This document shows, one piece after another, positions 35,001-45,785 of a stretch of 64,000 nucleotides of DNA. Position 1 is the first letter of the stretch; the number at the start of each line of letters is the position of its first letter. This DNA is from Rheum nobile (lineage: Eukaryota; Streptophyta; Magnoliopsida; Caryophyllales; Polygonaceae), in the NCBI GenBank assembly GCA_027886185.1, contig WOAB01000606.1, positions 248,001 to 312,000 of the forward strand. Direction: 5' to 3'. The translations under genes were made by a program, and so were the position numbers. The notes beneath the pieces were generated by a model, which was not told where the DNA came from, did no database searches, and saw only the letters and a program-made list of their open reading frames with translations.

Positions 35001-36777
35001 GCTGTAGTGTTTGCATTGAAGATTTGGAGACACTATCTCTATGGTATAAGGTGCCAAGTCTTCACCGACCACAAGAGTCTCAAGTACGTGTTCACTCAGA
35101 AGGAGCTGAATATGAGGAAACGTCGCTGGTTAGAGCTACTCAAAGACTACGACATCGAGTTGTTGTATCATCCGGGCAAGGCTAATGTAGTAGCCGATGC
35201 ATTGAGCCAGAAGACGCCGCACGAGACTGTAGTGGCTCAACTCACTGCTCAGACCAAGCTGAACCAAGGGTTGTGCGAGATTGAAGTCTTGTACAATCAA
35301 CGTCGAGGATACCTGAGTATGCTTGAGATTCAGGCTACACTACTTGATCAAATCAGGGAAAAGCAGGTTGACGACGTGGTCTTGGTAAAGCTAAGCAGCG
35401 AAGTGATGGAAGGGAAAGCTCCCGAATTCGTGATTCAAGACGATGGATCACTCTGATTTTAGGACCGGATTTGTGTGCCTGACGTTGATGGTCTTCGCCA
35501 GTTGGTGATGAGGGAAGCCCATTCATCAGCTTATTCTGTACATCCAGGCTCTAGCAAGATGTACAAGGACCTCATGAAGAAATTCTGGTGGCCCAACATA
35601 AAGTGGGATGTAGCAGAGTTTGTGGCGAAATGCTTGACTTGTCAGAAAGTCAAGATAGAACACCGTAGACCAGGTGGCGAATTGCTACCTCTTCCAGTGC
35701 CAGAATGGAAATGGGAGGATATCGCTATGGATTTCGTCACAGGGTTGCCTAAGACTCAGACTCAAAAGGATGCTATATGGGTAATCATTGACAGACTCAC
35801 GAAGAGTGCTCACTTCATGGCTATCAAGTCAACATGGGGAACCCAAAAGCTATCAGAAGTATTCCTACACGAAATTGTCCGTTTGCATGGTACTCCAAAG
35901 ACCATTGTATCGGATCGTGATGGCCGATTCATGTCGAGATTCTGGAAGGAACTCCACAAGGCCATGGGAACCGAGTTGAGGTTCAGTACTGCGTTTCATC
36001 CTCAGACGGATGGACAGTCTGAGAGGACCATTCAGACCTTGGAAGATATGCTGAGAGCTTGCGTACTTGACCGTCCGACTAGCTGGGAGAACAACCTAAG
36101 TCTAATTGAGTTCACGTACAACAACAGTTGGCATGCTACCATCAAGATGGCTCCATTCGAGGCTTTGTACGGTCGAAGGTGCAGATCTCCGATTTGTTGG
36201 GATGAGAATACCGACAAGGTTCTGCTCGGACCGGAGCTAGTCGAAAGGACTGCCTCAGACATTGCGTTGATCAGACAAAGGATGTTGACAGCTCAGAGTC
36301 GACATAAGTCCTATGCAGATCTGAAGCGCAGGAATGTCGAATTTGAGGTTGGTGACAAAGTGTTTGTCAGGGTGTCGCCATCCAAGGGTGTGTTCAGGTT
36401 CGGCAAGCGTGGGAAGCTTAACCCTCGCTACATGGGACCGTTTGAGATCCTTGACAGAGTGGGGTCTCTAGCGTATCGTTTGGCATTGCCGCCATCGGCA
36501 AATCCGGTGCATAACGTGTTCCACGTATCCTTGTTGAGAAAGTACGTTCCAGATGAGTCTCATGTGCTGAGTTATGAAGACATCGAGATTCAGGCAAATG
36601 GTACCTATGAGGAGATACCGGTGCGTATTCTCGAGCGTCGCGAGAAGCAATTGCGGAAAAGGTAGTACCATTAGTACGGATTCTTTGGTCCAAGTCTGGA
36701 TCTGAAGAGGTTACTTGGGAAACCTGGGAGACTGAATAGGATATGCTTAGCCATTTTTCCGAACTGTTTTGGCCTAG
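32058..36777 (+). pseudogene. gag-pol polyprotein of element A
   Basis: One frame from ATG 32058 (MVNTRNT). Gag domain 32400-32900; zinc knuckle 1 (CYSCGTLEH) at 33078-33119 is intact while knuckle 2 has lost a cysteine (CFDYGKVGH). Protease motif DLGATHSF at about 33429; the D residues of family members elsewhere read DSG. RT with FIDD at 34431-34442; RNase H near 34870-35230; integrase zinc finger 35517-35643; catalytic triad D near 35730, D near 35913, E near 36021; chromodomain-like tail after 36600. In-frame stops at 32613-32615, 32751-32753, 35454-35456 and 35460-35462, each at a Trp or Gln codon of the other copies, and a one-base deletion near 36655 that breaks the tail. Confidence 0.93.
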
Positions 36778-36900
36778 TTTCGGGGTCGAAACCTTTTTAA
36801 GGGGGTAGTGTTGTAACGCCTCATTTTTTTTGGTTTATTCGGCCAAGTTTCGGGATTGAAACTTCTTTTAAGGGGGAGGTGATGTAATATCCCTCATTTT
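36771..36900 (+). repeat. Duplicated purine tract and LTR start (two 70-bp units)
   Basis: Unit 1 (from 36771) has GGCCTAGTTTCGGGGTCGAA, a purine tract AAGGGGGTAGTG and TGTAACGCCTCATTTTT. Unit 2 (from 36841) repeats the order with GGCCAAGTTTCGGGATTGAA, AAGGGGGAGGTGA and the real LTR start TGTAATATCCC at 36883. B and D have one unit only. Confidence 0.85.
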
Positions 36901-39900
36901 TAGTAAGGGTATTTGGATAATTTACTCAACCCTCGTTCTGTGATCGTATCATTTTTGGAGAGGTTCGGATTTCTGTATCGAGATTTATCTCTGTAAAATC
37001 GCCTGAGTGATATAAAATACATTCGACGTATTTTTCGGGGCTTAGAATATTTGTTTGGGTACAAATATATTTAATCCGGGGTTTGAAACTCATGCCAAAC
37101 CTTTCCCCGGGCAAATAGACGCGGAAAAGGCATTTCCGCGACCGCGGAAATGTGGGTTTCAGAAGGGCTGGGCACAGGAATTTTCCGCGACCGCGGAAAA
37201 CTCCAACACGCCAACGTCGCGTCGTCTGACTCCTCACCGTTCGCGCCACCGTTGATCTTTTGGCTCACCGTTGATCTGGGTTGGGAGAGATCTTCCTTTG
37301 GCCTATAAAAGGAGCTCGATCTGGAGGTTGAAGGGCACTCTAATCTGAAATCACACTCTTCCTCTCTCGTTTTCTTGCTCGCCGGAAGTTGAAGCTCTCA
37401 CCGGAATCTTCAAGTTGTCGCCGAAGCTCTTGTTGGAGGTGGTGGTGCTCTCAAGGTGGTGCATTGGAGGTGCAAGGTGCCCAAGAGTCGAGCCCCATCC
37501 GAATCGAGCCCCGCCGCGTCGCCCCCAGTGAGGTTTCTCCCATTCTGAGTCGCCTGAGTTCATGTCCGCGACCTCGGACATGAACTACCGTGACCACAGC
37601 TGTGACATAGGCGACCGCGTTTGCGGCCGCTGTCATCTGTGCTCGCGGACACTCGTCCTCGATGACCGCAACCGCGGCAGTGCCCACCGCGACCGCGGAT
37701 TGCCTGGGCAATCGCGATCGTGGCTTTGGGCTTGTCGGTCTCAGTCGGGGCCTTCATTCCTTCGATTTGGTTCGTTCCTTTTTCGATTCGTATCATTTTA
37801 AATGTCGAATCTAACCTAGGGTTTCGTTATGGGTCATTCCGTAGGAATCTGTAATCCAAGTTCTATTCCCGTTCCGGACCCAGAAACCCGTCTTCGTCAA
37901 TCGTTCGTCTAATCTAAGGCAAGTGGCGGTTCGCTCTTTGATAGGTGTTATTTCATACACCTTTTCTAGCATCTATTAGCATGATTTGGAGTAGTTTTGG
38001 ATGTGTTTTGGTGCTAAGTCTGCAATCCAGATGTTATAGAGAGAAGTGAAGAAATCCAAGGATTTGCAGCTTTGATGGAGTTTAGAGATGAAGATGGAGC
38101 TGCTGGAGTATTTATGGAGAAGGCTACCAACACTTGGTAGTACTTGGAGAGCAGCAGAAGAAGAGAAGAAGACGAGAGCTGAAGTCTGGAGTTCACCGCC
38201 CCGCGTCAGCAATGCCGCGGCCCGGCGATGACTCCTAGTGAAGGATGGAGCCCGCGTGAGAGGAGACCACCGCCCAGCGGTGGAGAGCTGAAGCCCCGCG
38301 GTGGATCTTCACCGCCCCGCGGTGGATGTGTTTATTGCCTCGCGGCCAGAGTTATTTTATTTTACTTTATTTCCTTTTATGCATTAGTCAGATTTCCTTT
38401 ATTTTATTATTTCCTTGTAAGATATGGTTTGTGATCTTGGGGATTTAGGTTAACTCTATTTAACCTCTTTTCCCACAGCCTCCAAATCATCATCATCATC
38501 ATCAGACGCACTATTGTTTTAGACGTAGTTTTCTAATTAGAGTTTTTCATCCCTTTTGATGGAGAACTAACTTCCCTTTGTTCTGTTAGACGATTGAAGC
38601 AGTACAGTTGATGTGTTTGTGAGATTTCTATTCCTTGTTCTTATCCTTATAAATGTTGGATTGATTTTCTTGGTTATATCGAACTTGATTTCTTGTTGTT
38701 CTTCTTAGCCTGATCACCTAGGTTGAATGCTTGTTATCAATTGCTAGGATTGCATATAGGGGTTCCGAGTGCATATCTAGTGGCAAATACAATTGTGCGT
38801 ATATGGGTCCCGAGCGTACAATTGTGTGTGAGAATCAATTGCATGTTAAGTAGGGGAGTGAGTACTTGTACGTCTTTCTACTTGCATGTATCCTATATCC
38901 TTGTGTGCATTGCTATTGATGTGTTGGTGGTAAAGTATGCTGACAACTATGCGAATCAGTTGTGCTTTATCATTGGCATAGTCATAAGTCTATTGACAAC
39001 TGTGAGAATCAATAGTACTTACGAGCAGGGTGGGAACGACTATAAGGATAAATAAATGAACTTGGACAAAATAGATTTCAGTGATCAAACTCTATCTCTG
39101 TATTGTGGATTTCGGTCTAGTGGAACTACTTCCCCTCATCATACTTTCTTCCTACATAAACCAAATTTGTTTACTTTGCTTGTTTGTTCTCTTGGTTACA
39201 AACCCCCCAGTTACTTGTTACTTGTCATTTACGTTTGCATACTACATCATACCTTTTCTGTGGGATTCGACCCTTACTTGTCTGCTATACTCTGTTTAGT
39301 AGGTTGGTTAGGATAATTACTTTGATAGGGCTAATCAACGACATTTGCTGTGCATCTTTAGCCTCCGTCACTCTTGCTTATCATTCCATATTTCTATTAA
39401 TTATCAATTGCTTTAATTGTTAATTAAATGGGATGAATATTGTTTTCGTTGGGAACAGTTTTGATAAACGTATATGATACGATTAAAAGAAATATTATAA
39501 TAGGTTGTATATATTGCTAGAAACAACGCTATTATATCTGTTATTACCATGATGATATTGATGTGGACTATTGTGTGATCTGAACTGTTTAGTTAGAACG
39601 AGTATTCGTAGGAACGCTATGTACCTTGCGAGGTCTAGTTGTTTCTTTATAACTGGTGCTAGGAGGATTTTTCCCTAGTACTCTCTCTGGTCATGACCTT
39701 GCCCTTAATCAGGGTAGGTGCACACAGCTGATGCCGATTCTCGGGATTTATTCCCTTCAATATCTCTCGCGATGCGATGGGTTTAACCTAATACGACTAC
39801 TTTAGAACCTTTTTGTTTTACCCTTGCATAGTCTTTCATTAGACTAACCAATCGGGTTTTATTCCTTGCATGGTTGGCTGGTGTCATCCGTCTCATACGG

Positions 39901-40255
39901 CACATCAGGTAAACTCCCGTTACGTGAAGGCTAGAAACAACGATGAAGACAGATGGAGTTTTTAAGAGTTTTTATCAAGGTTGAGATCCTAGGCGGGTGA
40001 TCGCTCCGATCAAGACATTTTTGTTATTTATTTAAAAAGACTTTCGCTGTATTGAAACATATTATGTATTTTGGTTGTATTTGGAATTGTGGATGTAATT
40101 CCGAGACTTTGATTTAATCAAATGTTATGATATTTCATATTAAATGTTGTTTTATGATTTGTATAAATTGGTTTAGCCTTGGGTGGCTTCGGATGTGGAA
40201 TCTGAGGTCACTGGCGATAATACTTTCAAGGTTATATATATTTGGGGGTGTTACA
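36883..40255 (+). repeat. 3' LTR of element A, split by a solo LTR and with an internal deletion
   Basis: Own sequence is 36883-37938 and 39376-40255. Relative to the 5' LTR it lacks about 397 bp (equivalent to 29528-29924), with GCGATG at both breakpoints (junction near 39771). The near-perfect palindrome at 37557-37586 is present here, but only half of it survives in the 5' LTR. Confidence 0.92.
37939..39370 (+). mobile_element. Solo LTR (1432 bp) inside the 3' LTR of A
   Basis: Begins TGATAGGTGTTATTTC and ends CTCCGTCA, so TG...CA, with CTCTT on both sides (37934-37938 and 39371-39375). TGTGGGATTCGACCC near its 3' end is a phrase typical of Tat/Athila LTRs. It has no internal region or second LTR, so it is a product of LTR-LTR recombination. 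A GC-rich segment at 38200-38335 repeats CACCGCCCCGCGGTGGA-like palindromes and produces a fortuitous Pro/Gly-rich frame. Confidence 0.85.
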
Positions 40256-40260
40256 CCAAT

Positions 40261-40605
40261 TTCAATCATTTGGTCCACTTAGATTTGGCTCAGCCGCCCT
40301 TTTTCTGACTCATATCCCAAAGGTTTGTTTATCTGTCTCAAATAACTTATTTCTAACTTAAGGTCATTATATTCCTCACACAATCTACTATCCATATCAA
40401 TGCCTACAGCATGACCTCCTAATTGTAACAGCAACGAATTCAGTAATTTCCGAAACAGGGACACACTTCTTTATTTATTCAAAACATTACATTACTACTA
40501 CAGACAAAAAGTCAAACAGACAGATTACTAAACTATGGAGACTATCGACGCAAGTCTTCGCTCCCTATTCTTAAGGAAAGGCTTAGAAAAAATACAATTA
40601 CTCGA
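40261..40605 (-). other. Element B internal region after gag, non-coding
   Basis: Continues from 28055 once A is removed. A 61-codon frame (40279-40464) contains a short coiled-coil-like run, but nothing recognisable. No protease follows the gag stop. Confidence 0.65.
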
Positions 40606-41940
40606 TTAGGGTTCCTTCCCGTCGGCTTGACGCATCACGAGGAGTCGTTGTCCATGACCTGAAGACTCCATAGGCGCTTTGCCTTTATTACGAGCCATAG
40701 ATTGCCCAGGAGCAGATACCTCTGGGTTTGGGTTCTGCCTAATGCCAACATTTGAGGCTTGATAAGACTGTGTTGGTCCTTGACCCTTTTTCCTACAGTA
40801 AGATTTCATGTGGCCTTCCCTTCTACAATAGTAGCATACCCGTTTTTCCTTTTGACAGTTAAAACTTTTATGCCCAACTTCACCACAGTTGTGGCACAGA
40901 ATCACCCCGCTACTCCAACCGGAGCTTCTGGCGGAGTCTGACTGAGTCATCTCGGTATTAGCACGATCAGATTTCTCAAATTTGGTAGGCGATGCCGGTC
41001 GCTTGAATGTACCAACCTGGCGATCTTGTTGCCCACCATTTCCTTTAACCTGCTTCTCCCGCTTTTGGGCGGATTCTTCCAGTGTGACCTCTACCTTGTA
41101 GGCCGCATCCACATATTTCTCTAATGTAGAACAACCGTGACGCACCATTAGAGGTTTGATTTCTGGATTCATCCATCCATGGAAGTACCATATATTTTGT
41201 TCCTCGCTCGACACTAACGGCCCAGCATATTGCAACAAGTGATTGAACTTAGCTGCAAGCTCAGTCACCTTTAACCCATCGGTCTTAGGGTACAGAAATT
41301 CCTTGTGTTTCTCCTCCCTCATAGCACGGGAAAAGAAACGGTCAGTCATCTTTGCTTTGAACATACCCCAATTCAGCTCGGGATGATCGGCTAAACCAGT
41401 GCTCTCCCACCATTCGCTAGCCACATCCTTGAGTTGAAGGGAGGCGATGTGCACCTTCTCAGCCTCAGTGCAATCCACGTTCTTGAACATCCATTCCATA
41501 TGCGAGAACAAATATGCCACTCTGACCGGTTCTCCAGTACCGTCGTAGTAGTCAGGCCTCATTGAGCTCATGGCCTTCAAGGCTTGACCGTAAGTTCCTT
41601 TGTTCCTGACGGCATCCACCTGGGGTACGTGATCTACTGGCTCCTCAACTTCAGGAATAACCTGAGGAACCGGAACACCTTGTGCTTGCGGTGCCATTGA
41701 CCGAATTACGTCGGTGACCGTCTGTACAATAAACCCATGAATGACTTCTTTGGTCGCGGCATCCAACACTACCGGAGGATTAGCCTGTGCTTGGCCAACG
41801 CCTGTGGGGTTATTGTGAGAGACAGACTCACTTTCTTCCCCTTGATTAGCGGCGCTCCTCAGATTCAGCATTGGGTTGTTACTCGGTCCTGCATCAGCGC
41901 AGACTGTGTTTCTTGTGTTCACCATCTTCTGATGAACCAT
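40606..41940 (-). CDS. Gag protein of element B, uninterrupted (444 aa)
   Basis: Structural protein of the retrotransposon particle. Two Met starts: 41938-41940 (MVHQK...) and five codons on, the MVNTRNT start used by A and G; the latter is more likely original. Gag domain with FSHMEWMFKNVDCTEAEK and LQLKDVASEWWES, a basic linker (EKQVKGNGGQQDR), then two CCHC knuckles, CHNCGEVGHKSFNC and CYYCRREGHMKSYC. It ends in MRQADGKEP, just where other copies pass into protease. It is the only Tekay gag here with no stop or frameshift. This fits either a young insertion or selection on gag in a non-autonomous element. Confidence 0.88.
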   Translation of the reverse strand: MVHQKMVNTRNTVCADAGPSNNPMLNLRSAANQGEESESVSHNNPTGVGQAQANPPVVLDAATKEVIHGFIVQTVTDVIRSMAPQAQGVPVPQVIPEVEEPVDHVPQVDAVRNKGTYGQALKAMSSMRPDYYDGTGEPVRVAYLFSHMEWMFKNVDCTEAEKVHIASLQLKDVASEWWESTGLADHPELNWGMFKAKMTDRFFSRAMREEKHKEFLYPKTDGLKVTELAAKFNHLLQYAGPLVSSEEQNIWYFHGWMNPEIKPLMVRHGCSTLEKYVDAAYKVEVTLEESAQKREKQVKGNGGQQDRQVGTFKRPASPTKFEKSDRANTEMTQSDSARSSGWSSGVILCHNCGEVGHKSFNCQKEKRVCYYCRREGHMKSYCRKKGQGPTQSYQASNVGIRQNPNPEVSAPGQSMARNKGKAPMESSGHGQRLLVMRQADGKEP

Positions 41941-42595
41941 AACGTTGATTTAGAACTTTTCCAACTTGATCATGACACTTTAGTCAAATACGTTATGATA
42001 CAGATTGTAAGGGTCCAAACTAATAACTTTATATTAGTCTGACTGGCCCATCACCACTAACCGCAGAAACGACTTCTTCTCTGACTTACTAGAAAGGAAC
42101 TCTAGGAGAAATGTCAACCTTTGAATGACATTCCATCTAAGGAGAAATGATATTCCTAAGATTCGCTCTAACGAATAAGTAACAACTTGAATCTTGCAGA
42201 AGTTTGAAAAATCTCTTAAATCTTATATTTTCAACTTCATACATTATATCTTTAAACCTTATATATAAAAATAGTTATTTATGAAGTTAGTTCCTCAAAC
42301 TAGTGATATGATTATCACAAAACTCTTACTAAGAATTTTTTTTTGCACTTTTAAGGTTACAATCATAAACTTAATTCAATCACAACATTTTATAAACCAG
42401 TTATAAATAGCTTTTGAAGTTCAAATACCTAAAACATTAGTTTAAATTAAATTCCAAGAAATAATTAAAACTTTTAAATTTAACATTAAAACTCTCGAAA
42501 TTTATTTCAAAATAGAAGATAGGTTGAAAATATTTTCGAAATTAATTTTAAAAAATTCTCAAACATAAAAATAGGCCAAGAATTTTAAAACCGTT
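41941..42595 (-). other. Leader of element B without ORF0
   Basis: AT-rich 0.65 kb between primer site and gag. No EDPE repeat, no ADFQPGFL block and no long frame; the accessory ORF seen in A, D and G is missing. Confidence 0.7.
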
Positions 42596-42607
42596 GCTCT
42601 GATACCA
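42596..42607 (-). promoter_or_regulatory. Primer-binding site of element B (initiator Met tRNA)
   Basis: Plus strand GCTCTGATACCA, so TGGTATCAGAGC on the minus strand, next to the LTR end at 42612. A full match. Confidence 0.92.
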
Positions 42608-42611
42608 TAAT

Positions 42612-45600
42612 TGTAACACCCCCGATTTATATCGGTAGTGCCACACGCCAGTGACCTCAGACGTTGCTGTCCGATGTCACCCAAGACTTTAATCGGAACA
42701 ATTAATCTTAAATAAACATGTTAAACAACGAAGGATTAAACAACGAAAGACATTTTCATATAAACCTCAATACTTTTATTAAAAGATTTCTCCCCATACG
42801 AGAGGAGTATTTTACAACAGAGTGAAATCCCAGCGGAAAACTTATAAATTACACAGCGAAAGACTTTAAGAATAAACCTAATACATGACTAGGTTATAAA
42901 AATACATATTAAAGTAATACTTAATGATCTTTAAATACCGACACTTAAATCTGCGACTGCAAGTCTCTTCTTCAATTTGTTTACTTCGAGTCCTCGGGAA
43001 CCGACCACTGATGTGCCGTATAGTACGGATGACACCAGCCAACCATACAAGGAATAAAACCCGGTTGGTTAGTCTAATGAAAGACTATGCAAGGGTGAAA
43101 ACAGATGGTTCTAGTGATCGTAACCGTTTACTATCATTGTCCCTCGAATAACAATCGAAGGAACGATATATAACCCGGAACTTTCACGGAATGATTAAGG
43201 TTTAGACATGCACTAAAAGAAGACTCCAAGGAATTGGGTCTTAAGGGAAACGTATGAAGAGAAGACTCTAAAAGATTGAGTCTTACGGGAAAGTATAACA
43301 AATGTTTGGGAACATTATAATTTCACACAAGCGTTTAAAAAGACTTGACCATTTGGGTCCACGACCAACCTCACCGCATAATGCGAATTCAGATTTGGAA
43401 GGAGGACTTACTCTAATCGAAGTCCATGCGAGTTTCCAAGTTGTACTCCTCGCCCGAGGGTATATTAATAATGTGCATAATCGCACTTATCTTATTTAAT
43501 TCCAAAACGCACATTTACGTTATAAGCTTTTATCATATAAATATATCATCTCGAGTAACTACGAAAGTTTACCATATCGAGTGACTACGAAAGTTTATGA
43601 TCTCGAGTGACTACGAAAGTTTAACACAGGGTGACATTACGCCACCCAATGGCACTAGCAAGGTGTTGAACACTTCTTATCCTTACAGGTGGGTAAGAAG
43701 CAATGGGTCATGATCTGGAAAGCCTTAGAGAATTGTTATACTAATACTGAGTTATAAAGAAACGATTAATCCTCATAAGAAATTAACGTTCCTATGAATA
43801 CTCGTGCTAATCTAGCATTTAAGTTTACATTTAAATCCACAACAAAACCATTACGGTCATCACAGATATAAGCATTGTTTCTAGCAATATATACAACCTA
43901 TTATAATATCACATTTTAATCGTATCAAATATGTTTATCAAATCTGTTCCCAAACGAAAACAACATGTTGGGGTCGGAAAATCGACTACTCGTCCAATGG
44001 GCATCAACTGTCTGGCGCAACCGTCGGACGCATCAGACTTGTCGGACGTGAGCCATGCGACCGTCGCCTGATTCCTAGACGCAACGGACCAGCGAGATTT
44101 TCTCCTTTATTACTCCGAGATCTCCAACGGCTATATGTATTATTTCAGCCATCAAGGAAGGAATCAACCATCTTTAAGAGAGGATCAAGGCTTATTAAGA
44201 GGATATCAAGCGTAATTAATGCAGAATCAAAGAGAAGATCAAGAGCATTTAAGGAGAGATCAAGAGCATTTAGGGAGGGATCAAGCAAGTATAAATAAGG
44301 CTCTAGGAGAAGCCTCAAAGGACACTCTACGACATTCTACAACACTTCATTCTACTGCAACCACTTGTACTCTCATCATCAAAACTCTCATTTTTATATA
44401 TTCTATCTTGTCCAACGTTGTTTAGTCCGACCGACGCTTGTAGTCTGGTCCGACCATCTCGTCTTCTTCGACTATTCATGTTGTAACCTTCTTCTTCCTC
44501 TCTTGCATCACAAAAACTACCATTTGTAATCACTTATTCTCATCAAATGGAGTAGATTTATCACCCTAACTATTGTTACCCCTCAAATCAACGGAAAGAG
44601 ATCGATTGGTCATTTTCCGTCCAAAACACAACAGTTCACTCTATTTAATTAACAATTAAAAGCAATTGATAATTAATAGAATATGGAATGATTAAGCAAA
44701 AGCGAACCGCCACTTGCCTTAGACTAGACGAACGATTGAGCGACGACGGGTTTCTAGGTCCGGAACGAGAACGGGAACCGGATTACAGATTCCTACAGAC
44801 AACGACCCCACAATGAAACCCTAGGTTAGATTCGACACTAAACTATACGAATCTAAAGAATGACGAACAAAATCGAAAGAATGGAAGTCCCGACCGAGAC
44901 CGGATCGCCCAAGGCCACAATCGCGATTGCTAAAGCAATCCGCGGTCGCGGCGGGCACTACCGCGGTAGCGGTCGTCGAGGACGAATGTCCGCGAGCACT
45001 GGTGACAGCGGCCGCGGACGCGGCCGACATTGTCACTGCCGCGGTCGCAGTAGTTCATAGCCGCGATCGCGGCTAAGAACTCCGGCGACCTAAAATGATA
45101 AAAACTCACCGGCGATGACTCGGAAGGGCTCGATTCACAGCGGCTTCCACTCCTGGGCACCTTGCGCCTCATATGCACTGCTCCTTGGCCACCACCACCT
45201 CCGTCGAGGGCTCCGACGACTCCTCAAGAATTCCGGTGAGAGCTCAAACTCCGACGACAAGCACCTTGGGAGAGAGATCGGGATTTGGAGTGCTCTCAAC
45301 CCTTCGAATCGACTCTCATTTATAGGACAAGGAAAGAGAGCAGCCTGACAAGATCAACGGTGGAGCGAGGGATCGACGGCGATGACAAGCACGTGGCTTG
45401 CATGCCCGACTATGCCCTCTACACATTTCCGCGATCGCGGTGGGCTTTGCCGCGGTCGCGGAAAATTCAAAGCCCAACTCCTCTGGGAGCTATTATTCCG
45501 CGGTTGCGGAAATTCTTCCGCGGTCGCGGAATTGCCCTTTTCGCGTTTGTTTACCCGGGAAAAGGTTTGGCATGGGTTTAAAATCCCGGATCTTAAATAT

Positions 45601-45785
45601 TTGTACCCAAACAAATATTTTAAGCCCCGAAAATACGTCGAATGTATTTTATACCTCTCAGGGAAATAATACAGAGATCGAACACGAGCTACATAAATTC
45701 CGAACTTTGCCTAACGCGTCCCGAATAATTGATGAGGGTTTGGGAAAATACCCAAATACCCTTACTAAAAATGTGGGGTATTACA
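42612..45785 (-). repeat. 5' LTR of element B, split by a solo LTR
   Basis: 2506 bp without the insert, closely matching the 3' LTR at 24250-26756. Palindrome copy at 45052-45081. Ends GTGGGGTATTACA, followed by the TCAAA duplication. Confidence 0.9.
43966..44628 (+). mobile_element. Solo LTR (663 bp) in the 5' LTR of B
   Basis: TGTTGGGGTCGG...CGTCCAAAACA with CAACA on both sides (43961-43965 and 44629-44633). The ends resemble the Tat LTRs of E and C (TGTTGGGCC...CCCAAAACA). TATAAATA near 44291 is the probable TATA box. No internal region. Confidence 0.85.

Larger units (their letters stand above)
28056..40255 (+). mobile_element. Element A: full-length Tekay chromovirus (plus strand)
   Basis: TGTAATACCCC...GGGGGTGTTACA LTRs, flanked by the duplication CCAAT (28051-28055 and 40256-40260). 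Own length about 10.8 kb once the solo LTR in its 3' LTR is removed. It carries primer site, ORF0, a gag-pol frame with only four internal stops before a late frameshift, and a doubled purine tract. The most complete Tekay copy in the window and a good reference for G, D and B. Confidence 0.93.
24250..45785 (-). mobile_element. Element B: gag-only relative of the Tekay elements, hosting element A
   Basis: LTRs of 2507 and 2506 bp (after removing one solo LTR), flanked by the duplication TCAAA (24245-24249 and 45786-45790). Own length about 8.7 kb. The internal region holds a primer site, a leader without ORF0, an uninterrupted gag, about 1.6 kb without coding content, and a purine tract. Protease, RT and integrase are absent. 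The LTR, primer site and gag place it with G and A, so it is a non-autonomous member that must use their enzymes. It inserted in the protease codons of C, whose frame resumes in phase. Confidence 0.88.

Noticed and set aside
38228..38434. Pro/Gly/Arg-rich frame
   Set aside because: Produced by CACCGCCCCGCGGTGG-like repeats in a solo LTR, without homologues in the window.
39056..39423. Overlapping hydrophobic frames near the 3' end of the solo LTR
   Set aside because: They lie in LTR U5-like sequence and cross the LTR boundary; chance frames in T-rich DNA.
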